A DNA stretch of 59,307 nt, from contig JANQQA010000018.1 in assembly GCA_028285205.1 (NCBI GenBank), positions 1 to 59,307 of the forward strand, given 5' to 3'. The DNA is from Bythopirellula sp. GTDB taxonomy: Bacteria; Planctomycetota; Planctomycetia; Pirellulales; Lacipirellulaceae. The notes under the pieces are model-generated. The model saw nothing but the letters and a program-made list of their open reading frames with translations, ran no database searches and was not told where the DNA came from. The first letter of the stretch is position 1, and each line of letters starts with the position of its first letter. This document shows positions 25,781 through 34,541 of the stretch, piece by piece. The position numbers were made by a program, and so were the translations under genes.

Positions 25781-26221
25781 TCAATCCCCACCAGCATCTC
25801 CGGAGCGTTCGACGAAGGGTTTGCCTCCATCCCACGTCAGCAGGATCTCAACCGTATCGGTTGCCTCCGTCACTTCCAGGGTCAGTCCCGACGTGCCAAC
25901 CTCGCGATACTTGCGAGGCGCATGCCAGCGCTGGGAGTTGGCATTAATCGGCTCCAAGGCGTTGACGGTCACGACGTGCGTACCAAGGACGCAGCCATCG
26001 CCTTTGTCGTAGGTCGTCAACTCGAACCGACCGTCGGCGCCCAACTGACCTGAGGCAGCCCGCGCATTTTCGGGGAAGACTCGGATATTGCCATGCACAA
26101 CCGGCTCCCCGTCGATCAACACCCGACCTGAAACAGGCACCCGCTGAGGACGGCCATCGCCGCAGCCAAGAGTACAGCCGAACGTTGCGATGTAGATCAC
26201 GAACCACGAAAAGTTACGCAT
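25781..26221 (-). CDS. Lipoprotein with carboxypeptidase-regulatory-like fold
   Basis: 146 residues from 26221 (MRNFSWFVIYIATFGCTLGC). The lipobox TLGC-GDG predicts a lipid-anchored Cys at residue 20. The rest is a single beta-sandwich of the kind common in planctomycetes: VPVSGRVLIDGEPVVHGNIR, then VFPENARAASGQLGADGRFE, with LTTYDKGDGCVLGTHVVTV. This 'V.G.V..dG.pv..g.v.F.P.....a.a..d.dG.f.l.t....dGa..G.y.V.v' pattern is a frequent partner of DUF1559 proteins. It follows the DUF1559 gene by 44 bases on the same strand, so they are probably cotranscribed. Function unknown. Confidence 0.75.
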   Translation of the reverse strand: MRNFSWFVIYIATFGCTLGCGDGRPQRVPVSGRVLIDGEPVVHGNIRVFPENARAASGQLGADGRFELTTYDKGDGCVLGTHVVTVNALEPINANSQRWHAPRKYREVGTSGLTLEVTEATDTVEILLTWDGGKPFVERSGDAGGD

Positions 26222-26265
26222 CGTAGCGATACTGAAGTGCCAGCTAGTCATTTCCTACGCATTCA

Positions 26266-27207
26266 TCATTCAACCAGACCGTCGTCGCCGGCGCGCGTCG
26301 AAAGCGCTCGGTACAGTTGCAGCGAGATGTCTTCGCTAACCAATTCGACATGACCGTCGCCAAACACAAACTGCGCGCCTCCCGGATGTCGACTGGCAAA
26401 AGACCCGACCGTCCGATATCCGTAACGCACGTCTTGGGCCCAGCCGGTGTCAACCTCTGAGTTAATCGGGTTGTCGGTAGTTCTGAGGCCGTCGACATGA
26501 CGACCTGCGGCACTCCAACGGTTGCGAGTTGGTTGGAGATGCCCATCGCGAGTTTCGCCCACGAATATGGTCTGCGATGTGCCATCGGTGATCTGCCGCA
26601 ACTCCAGGCCGAATCGATCCGTATCCGAGAGATACATGAACACACCATCGTTATCGTATTTCACGATCCCAGAGATTCCTTTCGACGGACCATTCGTGCC
26701 TGAGCAGAAGGCGTAGCTGCCGGTCGCTTCAGTGAGAGTCTTGAACTCGACGAACGGCTCTTTGCTATCGCTAGGGCAGCTCATCACCTGCAGCGGTGTG
26801 CTGACGAGCGTTTCGTTCGCTCTGTGAGGCGTCTCCCGATCGCGTTCGGGCGCGTTGTCGGGGGTCTTCCAAGGTCCATCATCAAAATCGATCGCATCGT
26901 ACATGCCCTGCTGTTCAAGTTGCGGCAGCACGGGCAAGAAGCCGCTCGCGCCGCGGCTCCAAGCGTTGGGGGAACAGTTGGAGGTGCCGTCGCAGCCATA
27001 TCTGCCAGGCGGCAAGTGTCCGGTTGTGTTTTCGTAATTCAGGATCGCCAGTCCTAGGTTCTTAAGATTGTTCATGCATTGCGAACGGCGGGCCGCCTCC
27101 CGAGCCGCTTGCACCGCGGGCAGGAGCAGTGCCACCAGCACGCCGATGATGGCAATCACCACCAGTAACTCGACTAAGGTGAAACCGCGAAGTCGTGTTG
27201 AAAACAT
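26266..27207 (-). CDS. DUF1559 protein with type IV pilin-like N-terminus
   Basis: 313 residues from the ATG at 27207; starts 15 codons further upstream are possible but add residues before the motif. The N-terminus FTLVELLVVIAIIGVLVALL is a class III pilin/pseudopilin leader processed before Phe by a prepilin peptidase. LLPAVQAAREAARRSQCMNN, then LKNLGLA, is the DUF1559 hallmark. The C-terminal HPGGAQFVFGDGHVE is the H-X9-DG element of this planctomycete-specific family. Dozens of paralogues usually occur per genome. They are thought to be surface or pseudopilus proteins but the role is unproven. It is followed by its usual small lipoprotein. Confidence 0.9.
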   Translation of the reverse strand: MFSTRLRGFTLVELLVVIAIIGVLVALLLPAVQAAREAARRSQCMNNLKNLGLAILNYENTTGHLPPGRYGCDGTSNCSPNAWSRGASGFLPVLPQLEQQGMYDAIDFDDGPWKTPDNAPERDRETPHRANETLVSTPLQVMSCPSDSKEPFVEFKTLTEATGSYAFCSGTNGPSKGISGIVKYDNDGVFMYLSDTDRFGLELRQITDGTSQTIFVGETRDGHLQPTRNRWSAAGRHVDGLRTTDNPINSEVDTGWAQDVRYGYRTVGSFASRHPGGAQFVFGDGHVELVSEDISLQLYRALSTRAGDDGLVE

Positions 27208-27469
27208 CCGTAGGCGCCAGAGGAAGTCGAATTGTGATCCATTGAGAAGCACGGCTTAAGACGGCAGTCAGCCGTCGCAGCGATCTCGCCATCATACGCG
27301 ATTGACGCTGCCTGTGTCGATCTTCCCTATCGGCAGACACGAGAAAACCGCCGTACTATGGACCTACCATTTAGTGAGTCATCGAGGCAAGCACTGGATT
27401 GTGCGGATTACGCTCCAAATGTCGCAGAGCCAAATTTCGATGATCCCGTACGCGATTAGAGAATTGGGA

Positions 27470-29233
27470 TCACTTCGAAATGATCTCAATGACCGGCCCC
27501 TGCTGGGCGGCATACTTGTCGACGGCCCGACGGCCGAGGTTGCCATTCTTCTGAGCAGCGGTGTAGTGGGCTAGGAAATGAGCAGGCGTGGCTGGTCCTT
27601 GGTCGGCAAGTTCGCTTAGCAACTGTTCCGCAGCCTCTAGTTCGCCGTCCTCAAACAACTGGAGCGCCCGCGAGTAGTCGTCTAATCGCGATTTGACGGC
27701 GGCTGCTTGCGAAGCGGGATACGCGGTAAAGAGTTCCGCCGGTCGCTCGAGACCGGGAAGCTTGGCCGTACAGACGCGCAGCGTGAAGAATTTGTCCGAC
27801 AGTTTGGTTTGCGTGGCGGCGGTAATCACCAGCGGCAGTTGCAACTGCTTCGAGGCAGCCTGCACGCGATTGGCCACATTGACCGCGTTGCCACGAGGAC
27901 CGTACTTCAGTCGGCTGCGTGTGCCGGCGTTGCCGACATACGCAACGCCGGTGTGAACTCCTATACCCAACTCCAAAGGCCGATCGAGTTGATCCTTCCA
28001 CTTCTCGGCCACCGGGTCGAGTACGTCGAACAACTCGATCGCCGCCTGACAAGCGAGGTCGGCGTGCGCCGGTTGCTCGATGGGTGCGTTCCATAGGGCC
28101 AGCAAGCCATCGCCGTAGTAATCGACGACCACGCCTCGCTGCCTGACGACGACCTGCGTGAGCGCCTCCATCACATCGCCGAGCAGTTCGTAACAGTCGG
28201 TCAGCTGCAGTGTTTCCGCAAGCGCCGAGTAACCTCTGAGGTCGGCAAACATCAACGAGACCTCGCGTTCTTGTCCCGCCAGGCTCTCGGGATGTTGCTG
28301 GATGTACTCCGCTACCGTAGGCGAGAACGCCTGCTCAAGCAGCACGCGCGCCCGGGCTGCCTCGGTCTCGCGTTGCAGACGGGCGATCCCCACCGCGACC
28401 GAATCCGCAAGCAGTTGAACGAGGCGAGCTTCCAGCGGCCGCACACCACGCCGACGGTTCGCCTCGTTGATGTTGCGGACGCCGTAGATGGCGCCAATCA
28501 ATTGTCGGTGTTCGTCAAGCACCGGTGCAATGACGATTGCATTCGGACACCGGAGCGACGAGTTGTCTTCCGCCTGCTGGTACCAGGTGGTCGGATGCAG
28601 CGCGAGGCGATTGAGCGCGTTCTCGTCAAAGCAGATACCTTTCTCCGGCTCGGTCAACTGGCTGCCCACGATCTGCCAGGGAGCATCCGAGTTACGCTCG
28701 TCGCGACGGAGCACCCACGCTCCGTCGAGCCCAACGGTCTCGACGGCAAACCGCGCCGCGTCGTCGTAGAACTCTTGTGACCCCGCCGCCGCACGATGGA
28801 GCTTTGCCGTTTCGGCAAGCCAACGTGTCACCGTCGCGGCGGATGGCCCAAGTTGTTTGTCATCGCCTGTTTGCGGCAGCATCAGATCGTCGAGCCCAGT
28901 CTGATTGAGCGGTACCAACGGACGAAGTTCGTTGGACGATCGCAGTTCCACCCACACGTCGCCGATCCGCATCCGACAAGGCATCGACAAGATGGTGCTC
29001 CCCGTCAGTTTCCGCCCATCGGTCGTGCGAAGTTGTCTCGTGGTAACCGATTCCAACAGCACGAAATCTGGTTCCACACGAACAATGAGAGCACACTCGT
29101 TCAGCTGCGGATCGTCGTCCCAGACCGGCGTCCAACGCTGGTCGGTAGTCGGCGATTCGCGCAGGCCAACGAGCTGAGAACAAACATTCCATTGCTCGTG
29201 GCGATGCTCACTGAAAATCGCGAGATGAAACAT
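27470..29233 (-). CDS. Class III adenylate/guanylate cyclase with GAF domain
   Basis: 587 residues from the ATG at 29233; a GTG at 29308 is an alternative. Order: a beta-rich N-terminal domain (to about residue 100) that may be FHA-like, a GAF-like sensory domain (about 145-285), a linker helix, then the cyclase domain (about 320-490), and a short helical, TPR-like tail. The catalytic part has LMFADLRGYS and DYYGDGLLALW, the two metal-binding Asp residues, and YGPRGNAVNVANR, which keeps the transition-state Asn and Arg. The base-selecting position is not a clear match to either nucleotide, but adenylate is the more common product. It is divergent from a cluster whose third gene carries a cyclic-nucleotide-binding domain, which suggests a local signal-receiver pair. 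Confidence 0.85.
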   Translation of the reverse strand: MFHLAIFSEHRHEQWNVCSQLVGLRESPTTDQRWTPVWDDDPQLNECALIVRVEPDFVLLESVTTRQLRTTDGRKLTGSTILSMPCRMRIGDVWVELRSSNELRPLVPLNQTGLDDLMLPQTGDDKQLGPSAATVTRWLAETAKLHRAAAGSQEFYDDAARFAVETVGLDGAWVLRRDERNSDAPWQIVGSQLTEPEKGICFDENALNRLALHPTTWYQQAEDNSSLRCPNAIVIAPVLDEHRQLIGAIYGVRNINEANRRRGVRPLEARLVQLLADSVAVGIARLQRETEAARARVLLEQAFSPTVAEYIQQHPESLAGQEREVSLMFADLRGYSALAETLQLTDCYELLGDVMEALTQVVVRQRGVVVDYYGDGLLALWNAPIEQPAHADLACQAAIELFDVLDPVAEKWKDQLDRPLELGIGVHTGVAYVGNAGTRSRLKYGPRGNAVNVANRVQAASKQLQLPLVITAATQTKLSDKFFTLRVCTAKLPGLERPAELFTAYPASQAAAVKSRLDDYSRALQLFEDGELEAAEQLLSELADQGPATPAHFLAHYTAAQKNGNLGRRAVDKYAAQQGPVIEIISK

Positions 29234-29356
29234 AGGAGTCGTCGCAGAGAATGCTGTGCGTATGGTCGCCCGGCGGAGAAGTTGGGCGTCCAACAAAGGA
29301 TAGGTCACCTCCGTCCCTCATTTGGGAAGGAATGGCCACTACAACCGTCATTTTTG

Positions 29357-29389
29357 GATGCTAGCACCCAATATGCAGCTAGCCGCATC
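29357..29389. promoter_or_regulatory. Dyad in the divergent cyclase/reductase promoter region
   Basis: GATGCTAGC (29357-29365) and GCTAGCCGCATC (29378-29389) form an imperfect inverted repeat with a 12-base centre. A further GCTAGC lies at 29424-29429. The whole 29234-29533 gap holds no gene and must contain promoters for both the cyclase and the electron-transfer cluster. The spacing and symmetry suit a dimeric regulator. No canonical CRP/FNR half-sites were seen, so the binding protein is unknown. Confidence 0.35.
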
Positions 29390-29533
29390 TGTTCTCGACA
29401 CGATGCAGGCATTGCGAAATAATGCTAGCCAACTGGTCAGATATAACAGCACTGATTGGGGGCAAATCCTCCCAGATCAGACGGCCTCCGTCCGCATCGG
29501 GAGGGGGACCGCAACTCGTGCAGGGAAGCATCG

Positions 29534-30802
29534 GTGAATTGGCAAGTGTTGGGATTGGTCTCGGGCGCGACGCTGCTGGGCGTGGCCGGGCTGCAAGCAT
29601 TGGGAGCGGTCGTAGCCGCCCGTCGTCGCGCACGCGCATCTCAGACCCACTGCGAGGCACGCCAAGTCGAATTTGACCGACAGCTGGCGAAGGAGTTGCA
29701 GTGGGCCCGTGCTTCCAAGCCAATTTTCAAAGCATGGGAGGGCATACGGCCTTTCCAAGTCACCGCAGTCGTCGACGAAGCGGTCGACTGCAAATCGTTC
29801 TATCTTGTCCCGACCGACGGACACCCCCTGCCCCGTTTCGAGCCCGGCCAGTTTCTGACCTTCAACCTGCCGATCGATCCGCGCAAGAAGCCCCTGGTGC
29901 GATGCTACTCTCTCTCAGACCGTCCACGGGAAGACTACTACCGCATCACGGTCAAGTTCGCGCATCCGCCCCAAGGTAACTCGAGATTGCCAGCCGGTGA
30001 CGGCAGCAGCTACCTGCACCGCCGCATCGATGTCGATTCGATCCTGGAGGTACAAGCACCTCGTGGCGCGTTCTTCCTCGACCCGACCGACAATGCACCA
30101 CTGGTGCTGATCGGCAGTGGAATTGGCATCACGCCGATCTTGAGTATGGCCAACACGATCGCGCACGAAAGGCCTGATCAGCGGGCCCACGTGTTCGCCG
30201 GCTTTGGCAACAGTGGGGAACATCCCTTCCGTGAAACAATGCGCCAGTTGAATGCTGAGCACGAGAATCTGCGCTTTGACATCAGCTACTCCCGTCCCAT
30301 GCCGGCAGACCAGGTTGGGCGTGATTACGATCACCGCGGTTATGTTGACCTGGCCAGACTGAAGCAGTTGTTGCCGTCGAGCAATTACCGATTCTACGTC
30401 TGCGGTCCCGCAGCCATGATGGCGACCATGGTGCCCGCGCTGAGGGCCTGGGGTGTACCGAAGCAGCACATTCACTACGAGGCGTTCGGGCCCGCCTCGG
30501 TGAATAGCATAGCCCCGACTCGTACGACCGAGGAAATCGCGCGCGGCCCATGCCAGGTGGAATTCCTGCTGGCGCATGCGAGTTTGGCTTGGGCTGGCAA
30601 TCACGAATCGTTGCTCGATTTCGCGGAGAGCCAGGGAGTGCCGCTCGACTACGGATGCCGCGCGGGAAACTGCGGGCAGTGCTTAGTCTCGGTGAAGGCG
30701 GGCAATGTTGAGCACGTTAAGGAACCCGGCTTGCCGCTCAAGAAAGATCAGTGCCTCACATGCATCGGTGTGCCATGTGGTGATGTTGTTTTGGAGGCCT
30801 AG
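29534..30802 (+). CDS. NAD(P)H oxidoreductase: FAD, NAD and C-terminal 2Fe-2S domains, membrane-anchored
   Basis: 422 residues from a GTG at 29534 with a GGGA-type ribosome-binding site. An N-terminal helix (WQVLGLVSGATLLGVAGLQA) anchors the protein. A ferredoxin-reductase-type FAD domain follows, with RCYSLSDR (residues 123-130), the flavin-binding R-x-Y-S-x-S. An NAD(P) domain has GSGIGITPIL (194-203). The C-terminal plant-type ferredoxin has CRAGNCGQC and a distant CLTC Cys, giving four 2Fe-2S ligands. Domain order matches Hcr and phthalate-dioxygenase reductase. It should take electrons from NAD(P)H and pass them singly to a redox partner. First gene of a five-gene same-strand cluster; 14 bases separate it from the tetraheme cytochrome ATG. 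Confidence 0.88.
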   Translation: MNWQVLGLVSGATLLGVAGLQALGAVVAARRRARASQTHCEARQVEFDRQLAKELQWARASKPIFKAWEGIRPFQVTAVVDEAVDCKSFYLVPTDGHPLPRFEPGQFLTFNLPIDPRKKPLVRCYSLSDRPREDYYRITVKFAHPPQGNSRLPAGDGSSYLHRRIDVDSILEVQAPRGAFFLDPTDNAPLVLIGSGIGITPILSMANTIAHERPDQRAHVFAGFGNSGEHPFRETMRQLNAEHENLRFDISYSRPMPADQVGRDYDHRGYVDLARLKQLLPSSNYRFYVCGPAAMMATMVPALRAWGVPKQHIHYEAFGPASVNSIAPTRTTEEIARGPCQVEFLLAHASLAWAGNHESLLDFAESQGVPLDYGCRAGNCGQCLVSVKAGNVEHVKEPGLPLKKDQCLTCIGVPCGDVVLEA

Positions 30803-30816
30803 CGGTGAATGGAATC

Positions 30817-31869
30817 ATGACCAATCAGCGAAAAACCAATTCCCTTGGAATCAGCAATGACCTCCATCGGTCATTCGTTGCTTGGTCACTGGTCATTGTC
30901 CTACAACTGGCCGCCCCCTGCGCGGCGGCTGAGACGAACCTCGAACCACTCAAGTGTGACCCGGCACTCGTGTTGGGATCCGAATCGTGCGCGAAATGCC
31001 ACGAGAACGAAGTTCGCCAGTGGAAGCAAACACCACACTGTCAAACATTCGAAACGCTGCATCGCAAGCCGGAAGCAAAAGCCATTACCAAACGGCTGGG
31101 GCTCTCGACCGTCAAACGCAACGACACCTGCGTCAAATGCCACTACACGCAACAACAAAAGGGCAGCCGCGTACGCGTTGTGGACGGAGTATCCTGCGAA
31201 TCGTGCCACGGCGCGTCCAAGAACTGGACACCGCTGCATAACGACTACGGCGGTCCGAACGTGACGAAGCAAATGGAATCGGCCGAGCATCGCCAACAGC
31301 GACGTGAGGCAAGTATCGCGGCAGGGATGAACAATCCCACGAACTTGTACCTGATCGCGCGGCAATGTTTAGCCTGTCACACCACCCCGGATGAGCAGTT
31401 GGTGAACGTCGGCGGACACCAACCCGGCAGCCCCGATTTCGAATTGGTTAGGTGGTCGCAAGGCATGGTCCGACACAACTTCTTACGTACCAACGGCACA
31501 TCCAACGCGACTGCCACACCAGCCGAACTACGCGTAATGTACGTTGTCGGGGTGATGGCTGATCTAGAGGCCAGTCTGCGCGCGACTTCCAAGGCGACAA
31601 AGAAGGCACCATTTGGAACCGCGTCCGCCCAGCGAGCTGCCGGATTGAAACGCAAGTTGTATGAAATCCAGCAGCTGATCGAAGATCCCAACGTGCAACA
31701 GGCGATGGACGCGGCGCTGATGGCCCCGCTGAAGCTGAACCAACAAGACGTGCTCGCCTCGGCTGCCGAATCGGTAGGCAAAGCGGCGTTCGCCTTCGCC
31801 CAGTCCGCTGACGGCAACGACCTGGCCGCTTTGGATTCACTGTTGCCCGACACGAGCAAATACAAGTAG
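30817..31869 (+). CDS. Exported tetraheme cytochrome c (cytochrome c554-like)
   Basis: 350 residues from 30817; a GTG at 30805 is also in frame. A signal peptide (SFVAWSLVIVLQLAAPCAAA) sends it to the periplasm. Four CxxCH heme sites: CAKCH, CVKCH, CESCH and CLACH. The order and the SCAKCHENEVRQWKQTPH opening (Cys-heme followed by W...H) recall the cytochrome c554 family of multiheme electron carriers. The last third is helical without hemes. It lies between the flavin reductase and the cyclic-nucleotide-binding ferredoxin gene, 15 bases before the latter, so it is presumably the soluble periplasmic carrier of this cluster. Partner and acceptor are unknown. Confidence 0.88.
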   Translation: MTNQRKTNSLGISNDLHRSFVAWSLVIVLQLAAPCAAAETNLEPLKCDPALVLGSESCAKCHENEVRQWKQTPHCQTFETLHRKPEAKAITKRLGLSTVKRNDTCVKCHYTQQQKGSRVRVVDGVSCESCHGASKNWTPLHNDYGGPNVTKQMESAEHRQQRREASIAAGMNNPTNLYLIARQCLACHTTPDEQLVNVGGHQPGSPDFELVRWSQGMVRHNFLRTNGTSNATATPAELRVMYVVGVMADLEASLRATSKATKKAPFGTASAQRAAGLKRKLYEIQQLIEDPNVQQAMDAALMAPLKLNQQDVLASAAESVGKAAFAFAQSADGNDLAALDSLLPDTSKYK

Positions 31870-31884
31870 CCAACAGAACCCGTC

Positions 31885-33633
31885 ATGATGCCCACTGAAG
31901 TCGCCGTCGTACGCCCCCAGCGTTGGGATGTCCCGTTTGGGGACGCGATGCGCGACGAGGACGTGGATCAACTACTAAAGATCGAACCGTTTCGCAGCAT
32001 CGACGCGGATCGGTTTCCGACCGCCATCCCGCTACGTGGCATTCTCAAGAACGATGCCCGCATCAACAGCTACGAGCACGGCGACATCATCGTCCGCGAA
32101 GGAGACTACGGCAACAGTGCCTTCCTGATCCTGCAAGGCAAAGTCAGCGTCGTGCTAGATGGTCTTGACCCGGCAGCGCTGGGTCGTCAGCCGCCCGCAA
32201 AAAAAGGTGTGCTCCAGTCGCTGATGAGTTTGTTGAAGAATCCCCGCTTGCCCGAAGTGCGTTCGCAGTTTCAACCTAACAACGAAAACATCACTGCCGA
32301 TCGGCACCCAGTGGCGGACCTGGCCCAAACACGGGTCTTCCTGCAGGACGTGCCACGCATGTTGGAAGGGGCACAAAGCGTAACGCTGCAAGCGGGTGAG
32401 ATCTTTGGTGAGTTGGCCGCACTTACGCGTACTCCACGCTCAGCAACGGTTCTGGCTGACGGGGAGGCCTTGCTGTTGGAGCTGCGGTGGCAAGGCTTGC
32501 GCGACCTAATGCGACGAACCGATGCGTTGCGTCTGCATGTGGAACGACTGTATCGCGAAAACAGTTTGCGCGTGCACTTGCGGGAAACTCCGTTGCTCTC
32601 AGAATTGCCTGCCAGCGAACTTGAAGCGGTTGCAGAGGCCACTCAATTCGAGACTCATGGGAACTTTGAGTGGCATGCGACCTTCGAGGTGCCGCGTGAG
32701 GCGCCACCTCAAGATGCGATCGTTAGCGAGCCGTTGATCGTCGAGGAGGGTTCGCTTTGCGATGGAATCGTGCTGGTGCGGAGCGGATTTGCGCGGCTCA
32801 GCCATCGCTATGGTCACGGACATCGTACCGTTGCTTATCTGGGCAAGGGGCAGGTTTTCGGTTTGACCGAGGCGATCGAGAGCTATCAGACCCACGAGAC
32901 GGCGAAGGTCTCGAACTCGCTGCGCGCGCTGGGATACGTTGACGTTCTCAGAATTCCCCAATACGTCTTGGAACAACATGTCTTCCCTGCGGTGGCAGAT
33001 TCAGTCCTCACGGAGGTTGCCAAGAAACATGCGGTGCGGTGCTCGCATCACGATTGCGAGCTGCCATCGGGTGCTGCTGGTCAGGAGCAAGCTCACGTCG
33101 AGAGTGATCTGTTGGAGTTCTTGGTCGAGCGGCGCTTCATCAACGGGCCGCAGGCAATGCTGATCGACCTGGACCGTTGCACCCGTTGCGACGATTGCGT
33201 CCGCGCATGTGCAGCAACTCACAACAACAATCCACGTTTCATCCGCCATGGCCATAGCCACGGTTCGTACATGATCGCGCACGCCTGCATGCACTGTGTC
33301 GATCCGGTGTGCATGATCGGCTGCCCAACCGGAGCGATCGGCCGCGACCAAGAAACCGGCGTCGTACGGATCAACGATCTCACCTGCATCGGCTGCAGTA
33401 CCTGCGCGAATAGCTGCCCTTACGACAACATCCGCATGGCGGAAATCCGCGATCGCCGTGGCGCCGTTGTGCTGGACCAGAACACACAACAACCGATTCA
33501 CAAAGCCACCAAGTGCGACCTCTGCGTCGACCAAACTGGCGGGCCGGCATGTCAACGCGCTTGTCCGCACGACGCGTTGGTTCGCATTGACTTGGGCAAC
33601 CTAGGAGAGCTCTCGCAGTGGGTGAATCGATAG
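31885..33633 (+). CDS. Cyclic-nucleotide-binding domain fused to a four-cluster ferredoxin
   Basis: 582 residues, no signal peptide, so cytoplasmic. A first CNB roll starts at SYEHGDIIVREGDYGNSAFL (62-81) and LQGKVSVVLD. About 75 residues are then inserted before AGEIFGELAALTRTPRSATV (170-189), the phosphate-binding cassette with its Glu (FGE) and Arg (PRSAT). A second CNB-like roll (about 280-360) lacks that cassette. The C-terminal part carries four cysteine sets: C432-435-438-442, C468-471-476-480, C501-504-507-511 and C544-547-556-560. This is the layout of DmsB/NrfC/HybA electron-transfer subunits. cAMP or cGMP may therefore gate electron flow directly. The neighbours supply the b-type and c-type partners, and a cyclase gene lies upstream in divergent orientation. 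Confidence 0.9.
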   Translation: MMPTEVAVVRPQRWDVPFGDAMRDEDVDQLLKIEPFRSIDADRFPTAIPLRGILKNDARINSYEHGDIIVREGDYGNSAFLILQGKVSVVLDGLDPAALGRQPPAKKGVLQSLMSLLKNPRLPEVRSQFQPNNENITADRHPVADLAQTRVFLQDVPRMLEGAQSVTLQAGEIFGELAALTRTPRSATVLADGEALLLELRWQGLRDLMRRTDALRLHVERLYRENSLRVHLRETPLLSELPASELEAVAEATQFETHGNFEWHATFEVPREAPPQDAIVSEPLIVEEGSLCDGIVLVRSGFARLSHRYGHGHRTVAYLGKGQVFGLTEAIESYQTHETAKVSNSLRALGYVDVLRIPQYVLEQHVFPAVADSVLTEVAKKHAVRCSHHDCELPSGAAGQEQAHVESDLLEFLVERRFINGPQAMLIDLDRCTRCDDCVRACAATHNNNPRFIRHGHSHGSYMIAHACMHCVDPVCMIGCPTGAIGRDQETGVVRINDLTCIGCSTCANSCPYDNIRMAEIRDRRGAVVLDQNTQQPIHKATKCDLCVDQTGGPACQRACPHDALVRIDLGNLGELSQWVNR

Positions 33634-33716
33634 CGATGCCAAGCGATTGCTTTGTCTTGCAGTGGCATTTAGCGGCGACATCGCGCACTTAGTTCGTTCC
33701 ATCGAGGCAATTTGCT

Positions 33717-34541
33717 ATGCAAACCTTTGTCAGTCGCAGGCTACGGAATGCCGCTCTGACGATTGCTGCGCTCTGCCTACTAATGGCTTGGTTGCGATGG
33801 CGCGAGGCGGGGCTGCACGCGACCAGCTTCGACACGGGTTACATCCTATTCGCTGCTCTGCTGTTTCTTGGGCTGTACAACGTGCGCAAGAAATTGCCGG
33901 TCTTGCCGTGGACGACTTCGGCCGGCTGGCTACAAACGCACATTTACGTTGGGTTGAGTACGGCTGTGGTGTTCGGGCTTCACGTCAGTTGGCGCGTGCC
34001 AGATGGTTTTCTCGAGACGGCGCTGACGGCGCTATTCGCGGCGACGTTCGTCAGCGGCCTGATTGGCCTGTATTGGACGCGGACATTGCCACGAAAGCTG
34101 GCCAAAGTGAGCGAGGAGGTGATTTACGAACGAATCCCCACGCTCCGCAGTCAACTCCGCGATCGCGCGCAACATTCAATACTCGATACGGTCCATGCAG
34201 CGGGGGCGACGACGTTGGGCGCGTTTTATTCCGACCGACTGCACTCGTTCTTTGAACGGCCGCGCGGACTGCGTTACTACCTTTTTCCTAACAATCGACT
34301 TCGCAAGCAATTGTTGGCGGAGCTGACCGAGATCAACCGTTACCTGTCCGAGCCCGAACGCAAAACGTGCGAGCAGCTGTTCGCATTGGTCCGCCGTCGA
34401 GATGATTTGGACTATCACGCGGCGCTGCAGTGGCGGCTGAAGGCGTGGCTATTCTTGCATATCGGACTGACTTATCCGCTGCTTGCGGTCGCGAGTTTGC
34501 ACGGAGTGCTTGCGCACTTGTTTGACGGGGGTTCGCTGTGA
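33717..34541 (+). CDS. Predicted di-heme b-type membrane cytochrome
   Basis: 274 residues with about five helices: residues 13-27, 42-55, 71-92, 103-120 and 243-266. Two helices each hold a His pair with the exact H-x13-H spacing used for bis-heme b coordination: H75/H89 in THIYVGLSTAVVFGLH and H248/H262 in HIGLTYPLLAVASLH. That arrangement, also found in cytochrome b/b6, would stack two hemes across the membrane. The central stretch (121-240) is a large soluble loop rich in Arg and Glu. It lies between the cytoplasmic ferredoxin gene and the decaheme gene and overlaps the latter by 4 bases. No annotated family recognised; the heme assignment is inference. Confidence 0.75.
   Translation: MQTFVSRRLRNAALTIAALCLLMAWLRWREAGLHATSFDTGYILFAALLFLGLYNVRKKLPVLPWTTSAGWLQTHIYVGLSTAVVFGLHVSWRVPDGFLETALTALFAATFVSGLIGLYWTRTLPRKLAKVSEEVIYERIPTLRSQLRDRAQHSILDTVHAAGATTLGAFYSDRLHSFFERPRGLRYYLFPNNRLRKQLLAELTEINRYLSEPERKTCEQLFALVRRRDDLDYHAALQWRLKAWLFLHIGLTYPLLAVASLHGVLAHLFDGGSL

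Noticed and set aside
29456..29533. N-terminal extension of the flavin reductase
   Set aside because: No ribosome-binding site and a non-hydrophobic, Arg-rich leader; the GTG at 29534 begins directly with a membrane anchor.
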